From Nocardioides sp. L-11A (GTDB lineage: Bacteria > Actinomycetota > Actinomycetes > Propionibacteriales > Nocardioidaceae), in NCBI GenBank assembly GCA_029961745.1, contig CP124680.1:3968001-4032000 (forward strand): a stretch of 64,000 nucleotides of DNA, given 5' to 3'. The first letter of the stretch is position 1. The number at the start of each line of letters is the position of its first letter. The notes beneath the pieces are model-generated. The model did no database searches, was not told where the DNA came from, and saw nothing but the letters and a program-made list of their open reading frames with translations. Positions 35,921 through 44,798 of the stretch are shown here, piece by piece. A program made the translations under genes and the position numbers.

Positions 35921-38440
35921 GTGACCGCCACCCGCCCGGCCTCGGACGAGGGCGTGACCTGGACCCTCGACGACGTCGCCGCCGGCCTGCGCGAGCTCCG
36001 GGCCGCGACCGGCAGCCCGTCGTACGCACGCATCGCCGAGCGGGTCGTCGAGGCCCGCCGGGCCCGCGGCCTGCCGGAGGCGGAGTGCCACGTCGGCCGG
36101 ATCACGGTCTACGACTGCTTCCGCGACGGCCGGCGCCGGCTCGATGCCGACCTGGTGGCGGAGATCGTGACCGCGCTCGGTGGTGACGGCGCGAGCGCCG
36201 GGCACTGGCGGCAGCGCAGCACCGCCGCACAGCACCGCCGCGACGCGGCCATGGTCGGCACCGCGATCGCGCCCGTGCCCGCGCCGGAGGAGCCGTCCGT
36301 CGAACGGCCCGAGCTGGCCGCGGTCCTCGCCGCGGTCGAGGCCGGTGCCCGGGTGGTGGTCGTCGACGGGCTGGCCGGAAGCGGCAAGTCCCAGCTGGCG
36401 CGGCGGGCGGCCCAGGCGCTCGTCGCCTCCGGGCGGGCCACCGGCGGTCTCCAGGTCGACCTGCGTGGCTTCCACGACGACCTGCCGCCGGTGGCCGCGG
36501 AGGCCGCACTGACCGCCGCGGTCCGCACCCTCGGCGGTGCTACGGCGCCGGCCGCCCAGCGGGTACGCCGCCAGCAGTACGCCGCGCTGCTCCGCCGGCG
36601 ACCCCACGTCGTCGTCCTCGACGACGCCGCCGACGAGGAGCAGGTGCGCCCGCTGCTGGTCCGGGCCGGCCCGACCGTGCACCTGGTCACCAGCCGGCGC
36701 GCGCTGCGGCCCGAGGGCGCCGCCGCGATCACGCTCGGCTCGTTCAGCCCCGACGAGTCGCTGCAACTGCTCGGCGCGATCGCCGGCACCGAACGCGTCG
36801 CCGCCGAGCCGGAGGCGGCGGCCGCGCTCGCCGAGGCCTCCGGCCACCTGCCCCTCGCGGTGTCGCTGGTCGCGACCCGGGTCGCCGCACGCGACGACTG
36901 GCCGCTGGCCGACCTCGTCGCCGTGGCCGATGCCCGCCGGCGCGGGCTGCGGGTCGACGACGCCGTCGCGGCGACGCTCGCCGCGACCTACGGCGCGCTG
37001 AGCCCGGCTGCCCAGCGGCTGTTGCGGCTGCTCTGCGCACCGCCGGTCGAGCAGCTCGACGAGACCGCGGTCGCGGCCGTCGCCGGCACGCCGGCCGAGG
37101 ACACCGACGCAGCGCTCGCCGAGCTGTGGCGACACCATCTCCTGCAGCGCGCGGCGCCGTACCGGCTCCGGATCCACCCGCTGGTGCGCACCTTCGCCCT
37201 CGACCGCTCCCACGACGAGGACCGCCCGCGCGAGCGGACCGATGCCCAGCACCGGCTCGCCCACCACCTGCTCGCCCTCGCCTGGGCCGACCACGTCCAT
37301 CTGCGCGCGGGCGGCGGGCGGCCGCCGCCGGCCGGTCTGGAGCTTCCGGAGCTCGACGCCGAGGAGGCCCGCCGCCGCATCGATCGCGAGTCCGACACGC
37401 TGCTGCTCCTGGCGGGCCTTGCCGACGGACCGCTGACCCATGTGCTGCCGGACCTCGCCCGGGCCATCGCCTCCCGGCTCGACCTGTGGGGCCGGTACGC
37501 CGACGCGCAGGTCCTCCACGAGCGCGCCTGGGCGGTCGCCCGGGCCGCCGGCCGACCGGACGCCGTCCTGCGGGCCCGGCTCGACCTCGGCAGCACGCTG
37601 GTCCGGCTCGGCGACCTCGACTCCGGCGGCGAACATCTCGATGCCGTGCATCCACGGCTCGAGGAGGCCGGGCTCCGGGTCGAGGCCCGCGAAGCGCTCA
37701 ACTCCCTCGCCATCATCGCCGCCCAGCAAGGGCGGCCCGCCGAAGCCGCCACGCTGTTCCGGCGTTGCGCCGAGCTCGCCGCCGAGACCGGCGACCTGGT
37801 CGGGCGGGCACTCTCGCTCGACAACGTCGCGATCGTGGAGCACCGGCTCGGCAACCTCACCGAGGCGGTGCGGCACCACCAGCTCGCGCAGGAGGTCGCC
37901 GCCCGGGCGGGCGCCGACGCGCCGCGGGCACTGAGCCTGGTCAACGTCGCGACCCTCCAGCTCACGCTCGGCGACCCGGAGGCGGCGCTGGCCGCCGCCG
38001 AGGAGGGGGTGCGGCTGGCGGAGACGGTCGGCCACGACCCGGTCCGCGGCTACGGCCTCACGGCCTGGGGCCGGGCACTGGTCGGTCTCGGCCACCCGCT
38101 CGAGGGGCTCGCCCACCACGACACCGCGCTGGAGATCGCCCGCCGGTCCGGGGACCGGGTGCTCGAGGCGTCGGCGCTGTGCGGGCTCGCCGTCGGCCGG
38201 TTGGTGCTCACCGAGTACGCCGCCGCGCACGACGGGTTCACCCGGGCCGAGGAGGTCGCCGTCGCCGCCGGCCTGCTGCCCGAGCGGGTCCGGGCCCGCC
38301 GCGGCCTCGCCGACACCGCCGCCGCGGCCGGTGACGACACGGCGGCCGCGGCGCACCTGCGTGCGGCGACCGAGCTGGTCGACGGCGCGCCGGAGACCGA
38401 GCGGGCCTATCTGCGCGCCTGGCTCACCGGACCGGGCTGA
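35921..38440 (+). CDS. STAND ATPase regulator: HTH-like N terminus, NB-ARC, tetratricopeptide repeats
   Basis: An 839-aa protein. Residues about 10-100 (TWTLDDVAAGLRELRAATG; PSYARIAERVVEARR) look like a HTH-type start common to actinobacterial AfsR-like or signalling proteins. The NB-ARC core has Walker A VVDGLAGSGKSQLAR (about 149-160), Walker B HVVVLDDAADEEQ, the VHLVTSRR sensor and GHLPLAVSLVA (GxPL). A winged-helix region precedes about ten TPR-like helices (residues about 500-830). Such proteins switch by ATP binding to activate transcription or, in phage defence, an effector domain; no effector is visible here, so regulation is favoured. Confidence 0.82.
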   Translation: MTATRPASDEGVTWTLDDVAAGLRELRAATGSPSYARIAERVVEARRARGLPEAECHVGRITVYDCFRDGRRRLDADLVAEIVTALGGDGASAGHWRQRSTAAQHRRDAAMVGTAIAPVPAPEEPSVERPELAAVLAAVEAGARVVVVDGLAGSGKSQLARRAAQALVASGRATGGLQVDLRGFHDDLPPVAAEAALTAAVRTLGGATAPAAQRVRRQQYAALLRRRPHVVVLDDAADEEQVRPLLVRAGPTVHLVTSRRALRPEGAAAITLGSFSPDESLQLLGAIAGTERVAAEPEAAAALAEASGHLPLAVSLVATRVAARDDWPLADLVAVADARRRGLRVDDAVAATLAATYGALSPAAQRLLRLLCAPPVEQLDETAVAAVAGTPAEDTDAALAELWRHHLLQRAAPYRLRIHPLVRTFALDRSHDEDRPRERTDAQHRLAHHLLALAWADHVHLRAGGGRPPPAGLELPELDAEEARRRIDRESDTLLLLAGLADGPLTHVLPDLARAIASRLDLWGRYADAQVLHERAWAVARAAGRPDAVLRARLDLGSTLVRLGDLDSGGEHLDAVHPRLEEAGLRVEAREALNSLAIIAAQQGRPAEAATLFRRCAELAAETGDLVGRALSLDNVAIVEHRLGNLTEAVRHHQLAQEVAARAGADAPRALSLVNVATLQLTLGDPEAALAAAEEGVRLAETVGHDPVRGYGLTAWGRALVGLGHPLEGLAHHDTALEIARRSGDRVLEASALCGLAVGRLVLTEYAAAHDGFTRAEEVAVAAGLLPERVRARRGLADTAAAAGDDTAAAAHLRAATELVDGAPETERAYLRAWLTGPG

Positions 38441-38462
38441 GCCCCGCACCCCGCGCCGGGAC

Positions 38463-39353
38463 TCACCGCAGGACGAGCTGCACCGTGTCGGCGACCGCCC
38501 GGAAGCCCAGCGCCTGGTAGAGCGCGTTCGAGGTGGGGTTCGCCTGGTCGGTGAACAGGGTCACCCGGTGGCCGTGCGCTCGCAGCAGCCGCGCGACCTC
38601 GGCGACCGCGGCCCCGGCCCAGCCCCGGCCCCGCTCCTCGGCCGGCGTGTAGACGGGGCCGATCCGCACCACGCCGTACGACGGCGGGTTGGCGCCGGTC
38701 AGATGGACCGGCCGGTCGTCGGCGTCGACCCAGAACCACAGCACCCCCTCGGCCAGCTTGCGCGCGACCTCCTCCGGCCCGAAGGCGCTCGCCTCCGCCA
38801 GGTGACCGGCAGCGCGGCCGGCCTGCTCGTCGGCGTCGGCGAAGAACCGGTGGATCCAGGCGAGCGCGAGGTCCGCCTCGCCGGGGTGCACCGCACGCAG
38901 CCGACCCGGCACCGGACGCGGGTCGACGAGCGTGCCGAGCTCGAAGAGCCGGTGGTGCAGGTGCTGCTCGACCCGGCCGCCCCCGGCCGCGGCGATCGCG
39001 GCGAGGAAGCGGTCGGCGGCGGGCCGCAGCCCGGTCGCGCCGCCGACGTCCTCCCCGCGCGCCCGGACGGCGTCGGCCAGGGCCACCGCGGCGTCGTCGG
39101 GCATGGCGAGCAGGTAGACCGGGTACGGCGCGAAGGGCGCCGTGCGCATCGCGATCCCGGTGATCGTCGCGTCCGGGCCGGTCACGACGGCGAACCAGCA
39201 GTGCGGGAGCTCGCCCCGGCCGTGGTCGCGGACCCGGTGGGAGATGGTGCTGACGACCGTGCCCGTCACTGGATCCGCGGCGAGGTGCTCCCCCGCTCGG
39301 GCCAGGAACTCCGCCGCGTCCTCGGTGAACCAGACGTCGTACCCGCCGCCCAT
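38463..39353 (-). CDS. GNAT-family N-acetyltransferase
   Basis: A 296-aa protein. The C-terminal half is a GNAT fold: GVVRIGPVYTPAEERGRGWAGAAVAEVARLL holds the acetyl-CoA pyrophosphate loop (RGRGWAG), followed by VTLFTDQANPTSNALYQALGF, the usual last strand and helix. The N-terminal half is less conserved and may be a degenerate second GNAT or a substrate domain. Substrate unknown. It is convergent with the STAND gene, 22 bp apart. Confidence 0.8.
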   Translation of the reverse strand: MGGGYDVWFTEDAAEFLARAGEHLAADPVTGTVVSTISHRVRDHGRGELPHCWFAVVTGPDATITGIAMRTAPFAPYPVYLLAMPDDAAVALADAVRARGEDVGGATGLRPAADRFLAAIAAAGGGRVEQHLHHRLFELGTLVDPRPVPGRLRAVHPGEADLALAWIHRFFADADEQAGRAAGHLAEASAFGPEEVARKLAEGVLWFWVDADDRPVHLTGANPPSYGVVRIGPVYTPAEERGRGWAGAAVAEVARLLRAHGHRVTLFTDQANPTSNALYQALGFRAVADTVQLVLR

Positions 39354-39354
39354 G

Positions 39355-39972
39355 TCAGCGGGACTCGAACGCGAGGCGGCCGGCGAGCACCGCGAAGCAC
39401 GATGCGAACAGCTTGCGCATCCGGTCGACCACCCTCGGCCGGGCCAGGACCTGGTCGCGCACGGCGGCCGCGCACATGCCGTAGACCGCGAAGACCACGA
39501 ACGTCATCGCCATGAACACCGCGCTGAGCCCGAGCATCGCCGGGACGGCGCCGGAGCCGGTGGGCACGAACTGCGGCAGGAACGCGAAGAAGAAGATGGT
39601 GAGCTTGGGGTTGAGCAGGTTGAGCGTCACGCCGGAGACCAGGACCGCCCGGGTCGACCCGGTGCGGGCGCCGGCGGCCTCCTCGTCGACGGTCAGGACG
39701 CCGCGGTCGCGCCAGGTCGACCAGGCCATGAAGAGCAGGTAGGCGACGCCGGCGTACTTGATGGCGGCGAAGGCGACCCCGCTGGCGTGGAGCAGGGCGG
39801 CCAGCCCCGTGATCGCCGCGAGCATGTGCGGCACCGTGCCGAGGGTCCCGGCGAAGGCGGCGAGGACGCCGGCCCGGGCGCCGCGGGTGAGGCCGGCGGC
39901 GATCGCGTAGAGGGCACCGGTGCCCGGGGTCGCGACGATCACCAGCGAGGTCAGCAGGAACGCGGTGCTCAT
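39355..39972 (-). CDS. LysE/RhtB-family amino-acid exporter
   Basis: A 205-aa membrane protein with five or six helices. Family marks are ATPGTGALYAIAAGLTRGARAG near the start and LLNPKLTIFFFAFLPQFV in the centre. These carriers export amino acids or related solutes by proton exchange. It begins 2 bp from the GNAT start (stop at 39355, next ATG at 39353), so the two are probably co-transcribed; export plus acetylation may form a detoxification pair, but that is a guess. Confidence 0.87.
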   Translation of the reverse strand: MSTAFLLTSLVIVATPGTGALYAIAAGLTRGARAGVLAAFAGTLGTVPHMLAAITGLAALLHASGVAFAAIKYAGVAYLLFMAWSTWRDRGVLTVDEEAAGARTGSTRAVLVSGVTLNLLNPKLTIFFFAFLPQFVPTGSGAVPAMLGLSAVFMAMTFVVFAVYGMCAAAVRDQVLARPRVVDRMRKLFASCFAVLAGRLAFESR

Positions 39973-40007
39973 GCACGAGGAGACTAGGGGAACGGCGGGG
40001 ATCCCTC

Positions 40008-40865
40008 CTACGCCTTTTCGTGGCCCCCGTCGCGCTCCAGCTTGTAGTGCAGCCGCATCGCGGTCGCGCCCCACATCCGCAGCTCGTGGTCGGTGCGCAG
40101 CACTCCTCGCTCGTCGAGGTAGACGTGGAAGCTCTCGTGCACGGGCGCGCGGGAGGCGTGGGTGCGGCCACCGTCCTCGACGACGACATAGGCACCGTCG
40201 GCCCCGAACGGACCGGGCGGGGAGTCCAGTCGGAAGGAGCCGTCGGGCAGGACGCGCGGTCGCAGGAAGACCTGGACGTTGCCGGACTCCAGCGGGAAGG
40301 CGACGTGCACCGACGGCCGGTCGGCGCCGGGGAGGGTGCGCGCGGAGTAGCAGCCGCTGAAGACGAACCCTCCCGTCGCCCGCAGGGTGCGCAGCCAGCC
40401 GGCGGCGACCTGCTGTCCGGCGGGGTCGCGGATCACCGACACCCGCGAGTCCATGCCGTGGGCGACGTCGAGCGGCCGCATCGGGAGCGCGAGCTGCTCG
40501 ACCCGCCTGCCGAAGAGGCGCGACACCAGCTCGCCACCGGGCCAGGCCCAGGGCGCCCACGAGCTCCACACCTCGACCCGCCAGTCGGCAGTGTGCTCGT
40601 AGAAGTCCCGGACCTCCGGTGCCAGGTCGTCCACCACGAACCCGGGACCGTCGAGCAGCGCCATGGACGCCAGCAGCCCGGCGCCGGGCGCCGCCTCGTC
40701 GACGTACCCGTCGTGGAGGGCCGCCTCGGCATCCAGCCACCCGTCGCGGACGACGGCGGCCGCGCTCGTCGGCGCGCGCAGCCATCGGTGCTCGTCGACG
40801 AGGTCGACCGGCCGGCCGAGGGCACGCCACAGCTTGCGGCTCCCCAGGTCGAGCAGCGGCGTCAC
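40008..40865 (-). CDS. Hypothetical protein, unrecognised
   Basis: A 285-aa cytosolic protein. The beginning VTPLLDLGSRKLWRALGRPVDL, a middle LEVRDFYEHTADWRVEVWSSWAPWAW, and a beta-rich second half (GGFVFSGCYSARTLPG; SVHVAFPLESGNVQVFLRP; SFHVYLDERGVLRTDHELRM) are visible. GGGAGGACG supports GTG at 40865. It follows metG by 20 bp, so it may be co-transcribed with it. No motif was recognised; the aromatic-rich beta segments suggest a binding barrel. Confidence 0.65.
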   Translation of the reverse strand: MTPLLDLGSRKLWRALGRPVDLVDEHRWLRAPTSAAAVVRDGWLDAEAALHDGYVDEAAPGAGLLASMALLDGPGFVVDDLAPEVRDFYEHTADWRVEVWSSWAPWAWPGGELVSRLFGRRVEQLALPMRPLDVAHGMDSRVSVIRDPAGQQVAAGWLRTLRATGGFVFSGCYSARTLPGADRPSVHVAFPLESGNVQVFLRPRVLPDGSFRLDSPPGPFGADGAYVVVEDGGRTHASRAPVHESFHVYLDERGVLRTDHELRMWGATAMRLHYKLERDGGHEKA

Positions 40866-40885
40866 GGTGGTCGCGTCCTCCCGGC

Positions 40886-42676
40886 TCAGCCGTCGAGGCG
40901 AGCCAGCTCCTCCTCGACCAGACTCGGGTCGAGCTTCACGAAGACCGGCGTCGGCTTCGCGACCGGACGACCTACCTCCACCGGGTGCCGCTGCCACGTC
41001 GGGAAGCCGGAGTAGTCGCCGGTGATGATCGGGTAGCTACGCTCCGCGTCATCGAGGTCGGCGACGTCCTCGATGCCGGGCATCGGCGCGATCGCCCCGG
41101 ACCCGCCGAGCGCCTTGTCGACCTCGTTGGCCGAGAACGGCAGGAACGGGCTGAGCAGCAGGTTGAGGTCGGCGACGCACTGCGCCATGACATGCAGCAC
41201 GGTGCCCAGGCGCTCCGGGTCCTCCTTGATCTTCCACGGCTCGGAGTCGGAGACGTACTTGTTGACGTCGGCGACCGCACGCATCGCCTCACCGATCGCC
41301 TGCTTCTGGCGGTGCCGGCCGATCAGGTCGCCGACCGTGCCGAACGCCGCCTCGGTGATGGCCAGCACGGCCTCGTCCTCGGCGCTCAGCGGGCCGGCGG
41401 CGGGGATCTCGCCGAAGTTCTTGGCGATCAGGGTCGCGGTCCGGTTGACGAGGTTGCCCCAGCCGGCCACCAGCTCGTCGTTGGTACGACGGACGAACTC
41501 GGCCCAGGTGAAGTCGGAGTCCTGGCTCTCCGGGCCCGCGGCGGCGACGAAGTAGCGGAAGGCGTCGGGCTGATAGCGGGCGAGCAGGTCGCGGACGTAG
41601 ATCACGACTTTCTTCGACGAGGAGAACTTCCTGCCCTCCATGGTGAGGAACTCGCTGGAGACGACCTCGGTGGGCAGGTTGAGCTCGCCGTACTCCCGCG
41701 GCTCGCCGCCCTTCGCGCCCTTGCCGGCATAGGCCAGCAGCTCGGCCGGCCAGATCTGGGAGTGGAAGGTGATGTTGTCCTTGCCCATGAAGTAGTAGGA
41801 CAGTGCCGCCGGGTCGTTCCACCAGGCCCGCCAGGCGTCCGGGTCCCCGCTGCGTCGGGCCCACTCGATCGACGCCGACAGATAGCCGATGACCGCGTCG
41901 AACCAGACGTAGAGCTTCTTGGTCGGGTTCTCCCGCCAGCCGTCGAGCGGGACGGCGATGCCCCAGTCGATGTCGCGGGTCATCGCGCGCGGGCGGATCT
42001 CCTCGAGGATGTTCTTGGAGAACCGGATTACGTTGGGCCGCCACAGGCCGGTCGCCTCGCGCTCGTCGAGCCACGCCTGCAGCGCGTCGGCCAGCGCCGG
42101 CAGGTCGAGGAAGAAGTGCTGGGTCTCGATGAACTCCGGCGTCTCGCCGTTGATCTTCGAGCGCGGGTCGATCAGGTCGTGCGGGTCGAGCTGATTGCCG
42201 CAGTTGTCGCACTGGTCGCCACGCGCGCCGTCGTACCCGCAGATCGGGCAGGTGCCCTCGATGTAGCGGTCGGGCAGGGTGCGTCCGGTGGAGGGCGAGA
42301 TGGCGCCGTAGGTCGTCTGCTCGACGAAGTAGCCGTTCTCGTAGACGCCGAGGAAGAGCTCCTGGACCACCGCGTGGTGGTTGCGCGTGGTGGTGCGGGT
42401 GTAGAGGTCGTAGCTGACGCCGAGGCCGACGAGGTCCTCGACGATGAGGCGGTGGTTCTTGTCGGCCAGCTCCTGCGGCGTCATCCCGGCCTCGTCGGCG
42501 GCGATGAGGATCGGCGTGCCGTGCTCGTCGGAGCCCGACACCATGAGGACGTCGTTGCCCGCCATCCGCTGGTACCGGCTGAAGACGTCGGACGGTACGC
42601 CGAAGCCGGCCACGTGGCCGATGTGGCGGGGACCGTTCGCGTAGGGCCAGGCGACAGCGGAGAGGACGTGCGTCAT
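40886..42676 (-). CDS. metG: Methionyl-tRNA synthetase
   Basis: A 596-aa class I synthetase. The HIGH box is [13 protein letters not shown], the zinc knuckle [18 protein letters not shown] holds four Cys, and the KMSKS loop reads KFSSSKK. The anticodon-binding helical domain follows with no C-terminal tRNA-binding extension, normal for actinobacteria. It charges initiator and elongator tRNA-Met. ATG at 42676. Confidence 0.97.
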   Translation of the reverse strand: MTHVLSAVAWPYANGPRHIGHVAGFGVPSDVFSRYQRMAGNDVLMVSGSDEHGTPILIAADEAGMTPQELADKNHRLIVEDLVGLGVSYDLYTRTTTRNHHAVVQELFLGVYENGYFVEQTTYGAISPSTGRTLPDRYIEGTCPICGYDGARGDQCDNCGNQLDPHDLIDPRSKINGETPEFIETQHFFLDLPALADALQAWLDEREATGLWRPNVIRFSKNILEEIRPRAMTRDIDWGIAVPLDGWRENPTKKLYVWFDAVIGYLSASIEWARRSGDPDAWRAWWNDPAALSYYFMGKDNITFHSQIWPAELLAYAGKGAKGGEPREYGELNLPTEVVSSEFLTMEGRKFSSSKKVVIYVRDLLARYQPDAFRYFVAAAGPESQDSDFTWAEFVRRTNDELVAGWGNLVNRTATLIAKNFGEIPAAGPLSAEDEAVLAITEAAFGTVGDLIGRHRQKQAIGEAMRAVADVNKYVSDSEPWKIKEDPERLGTVLHVMAQCVADLNLLLSPFLPFSANEVDKALGGSGAIAPMPGIEDVADLDDAERSYPIITGDYSGFPTWQRHPVEVGRPVAKPTPVFVKLDPSLVEEELARLDG

Positions 42677-42711
42677 GGGTTGAATCCTAGGGTCGTCGCC
42701 CGCCCCGGCCG

Positions 42712-43914
42712 TCAGCGGCGGGACCTCTTGATCCGGGCGGCAGTGCGCAGGCGGATCTCGGGCAGGGCGTCGTAGAGGAGCTGGCCCGGGCACTCGGTGT
42801 CGTTGGTGTCGCGGTGGCCGTCGATCACCGGCAGGGTGACGACGGCGCCCGCCGGGTAGCGGTCGCTGCCGTGGGAGCGCACGGGCGTGGCCGCCAACGG
42901 GTCGCGGCGGTACTTCTTGAGCTTCCAGGCGGCGACCTTCGCCACCCCCGCGAGCACCTTCGGTGTGGGGATCGCCTCCTGGTAGGACCCGAGCACGGCG
43001 ATGCCGACCGAGGTGTGGTTGAAGCCGAGGGTGTGCGCGCCGCGCGTGTCGCGGTCGCCGTCCGCACCCCGCCGGCCGGCCCAGATCCGGCCGAAGCGGT
43101 CGACGAAGTAGTTGTAGCCGACGTCGGACCAGCCGAGCGTCTTGGTGTGGTAGCGGTAGATCGCCCGCAGGATCCGGGGCACGTCGCGCCTGCGGTAGTC
43201 GTTGCCGGTCGCGGTGTGGTGCACGTGGACCTGCTCGACCGTCCTGACCCGCTTCGGCTTTCCGCTCGCCCACCTCTCCTTGGCACCCCACGCGCGCCGG
43301 CTGCGGATCTTCGGGCGCAGCGAGCGGCGGCGCTTCGGTCGGGCCCCGTTGTCCGGGGCCTCCCGGACGTCCCGCGGGTCGCGGCCGGGGTCGACCAGGG
43401 TCAGCACCGGGCGCTCGACGGCACCGGTCAGCTCGACCTGGACGCCGTCGCTGTCGCCGGCCCAGAGCGGCTCGGTGCCCGCCCGGGCCCGCCCGCCCTC
43501 GGCGGTGTCGCGGTCCGGCAGGTCGCGCAGCGCGGCGACCTCGCGCCACGGACCCCAGGCACCGCCCACGCCGCGGACCCGCACCCGGACCCGGCCGGTG
43601 CCCGCGGCCCAGGTGACGCCGAGCAGCGCGAACCGGTCGGTGCGCTGTTCGGCCGTGCGCAGCACGGCCCCGCGCGCGGCGACCTGCGGGGCGGCGGTCA
43701 GCGGTACGTCGAGCGCCCCGCCGAGTCCGCTGCGGTCGGGACGCAGCCGCAGCCGGGCGCGCGGCCGGGCGGGGACCGGCGGTCCGGCGGGAGCGGCGCC
43801 CGCCGGTCCGGCGGGGCCGGCGGCGAGCGCCACCAGCGGGAGCGCCACCGCCGCGGCACCGAGCGTGGTGAGGTCGCGGCGGCGCAGGGACGGGTCCGAG
43901 ACGGTCATGACCAT
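42712..43914 (-). CDS. Tat-exported N-acetylmuramoyl-L-alanine amidase (PGRP domain)
   Basis: A 400-aa protein with a twin-arginine signal ([22 protein letters not shown]). After an Ala/Pro/Arg-rich region to about residue 200, the PGRP/Amidase_2 domain shows [50 protein letters not shown] and [18 protein letters not shown]. The His residues and the Cys are the usual zinc ligands. It cleaves the amide between muramic acid and L-alanine in peptidoglycan. Its start is 36 bp or more from metG's ATG on the same strand. Confidence 0.9.
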   Translation of the reverse strand: MVMTVSDPSLRRRDLTTLGAAAVALPLVALAAGPAGPAGAAPAGPPVPARPRARLRLRPDRSGLGGALDVPLTAAPQVAARGAVLRTAEQRTDRFALLGVTWAAGTGRVRVRVRGVGGAWGPWREVAALRDLPDRDTAEGGRARAGTEPLWAGDSDGVQVELTGAVERPVLTLVDPGRDPRDVREAPDNGARPKRRRSLRPKIRSRRAWGAKERWASGKPKRVRTVEQVHVHHTATGNDYRRRDVPRILRAIYRYHTKTLGWSDVGYNYFVDRFGRIWAGRRGADGDRDTRGAHTLGFNHTSVGIAVLGSYQEAIPTPKVLAGVAKVAAWKLKKYRRDPLAATPVRSHGSDRYPAGAVVTLPVIDGHRDTNDTECPGQLLYDALPEIRLRTAARIKRSRR

Positions 43915-44018
43915 CGAGCATGCGCCATCGCGGCGGGGAGAGGAAGGCGGCTCACCCGCGTGTCGCGCATCCCCGCCGTGGCGTCACATCCGCCCCAGGT
44001 GCACCACTGGACGGGCAT

Positions 44019-44086
44019 TTCCTGCGCTTGTCGGGCGTTGCAACGGCCGACAAGCGCAGGAATCGCCGGTCGACCGGCGATTCCTG
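44019..44086. repeat. Two overlapping, mutually exclusive perfect hairpins
   Basis: Hairpin 1: TTCCTGCGCTTGTCGG (44019-44034) pairs with 44047-44062, and its loop itself contains CGTTGCAACG. Hairpin 2: a 30-bp perfect palindrome at 44057-44086 with centre GGTCGACC. Its left arm shares 44057-44062 with the right arm of hairpin 1, so only one can form fully. It lies downstream of the nitroreductase stop at 44097 (minus strand) and upstream of the PGRP gene, where it can act as a terminator; it has the look of a dispersed intergenic repeat. Confidence 0.85.
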
Positions 44087-44096
44087 CACCCGCCGC

Positions 44097-44744
44097 CTAC
44101 GAGAAGTCGAGGCCCCCGGTCCGCGTCCGCTTGAGCTCGTAGAAGTAGGGGAAGGACGCGACGGCCACACAGCCGTCCCACAGCCGTCCGGCCTCCTCGC
44201 CGCGCGGGATCTTCGAGAGCACCGGACCGAAGAAGGCGGAGCCGTCGATGTGGATGGTCGGCGTCCCGACGTCGTCGCCGACCGCGTCCATGCCCTCGTG
44301 GTGCGAGCGCGCGACCGCGTCGTCGTACGACGCATCGGTGGCCGCCTCGACCAGGTCGGCGTCGAGACCGACCTCGGCCAGGACCTCGGCGATCAGCGCG
44401 AGCCCGCCGTCCGGCTGCTCGTGGAGCGACCGGCCGTCGAGGTGGATCCGCTGGCCGAACGCGTCGTACAGCGGGCGCAGCACCTTGTCGCCGTAGCGCT
44501 CCTGGGCCGCGATCAGCACCCGCACCGGCCCCCAGGCCGGAGCGAGGATGGTGCGGTACTCCTCCGGGATGTCCTTGTCCTTGTTGAGGTACCCCAGGCT
44601 CATGACGTGCCAGTGGACCTCGATGTCGCGCACCTGCTCGACCTCGATGATCCAGCGCGACGTGATCCAGGCGAAGGGGCACAGCGGGTCGAACCAGAAG
44701 TCGGCGCGGTGGGGCGCCGACGCGGGCGCGGAGTTCTCAGCCAT
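44097..44744 (-). CDS. Mycothiol-dependent nitroreductase-like DsbA-family protein (Rv2466c homologue) with CPFA site
   Basis: A 215-aa thioredoxin-fold protein very close to Rv2466c: DFWFDPLCPFAWITSRWI, VRDIEVHWHVMSLGYLN, RSHHEGMDAVGDDVGTPTIH and FFGPVLSKIPRGEEAG. Rv2466c uses CPWC; here Cys22 is kept but the fourth position is Ala25 (CPFA), so no intramolecular disulfide can form and a monothiol mechanism with mycothiol is implied. ATG at 44744. It neighbours pepN as in mycobacteria, though a CHAP gene intervenes. Confidence 0.85.
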   Translation of the reverse strand: MAENSAPASAPHRADFWFDPLCPFAWITSRWIIEVEQVRDIEVHWHVMSLGYLNKDKDIPEEYRTILAPAWGPVRVLIAAQERYGDKVLRPLYDAFGQRIHLDGRSLHEQPDGGLALIAEVLAEVGLDADLVEAATDASYDDAVARSHHEGMDAVGDDVGTPTIHIDGSAFFGPVLSKIPRGEEAGRLWDGCVAVASFPYFYELKRTRTGGLDFS

Positions 44745-44798
44745 GAACACCCGAACCCGACGGCCCACGTCCGCATTCCCGCTCGCCGTCCCGCTCGC

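Noticed and set aside
35921..38440. Avs-type antiviral STAND
   Set aside because: No effector domain (nuclease, TIR, protease) is visible at either end; the N terminus looks HTH-like.
35786..38449. Long minus-strand frame opposite the STAND gene
   Set aside because: The plus frame carries NB-ARC and TPR motifs; the minus frame is Arg/Gly/Ala-rich with no domain.
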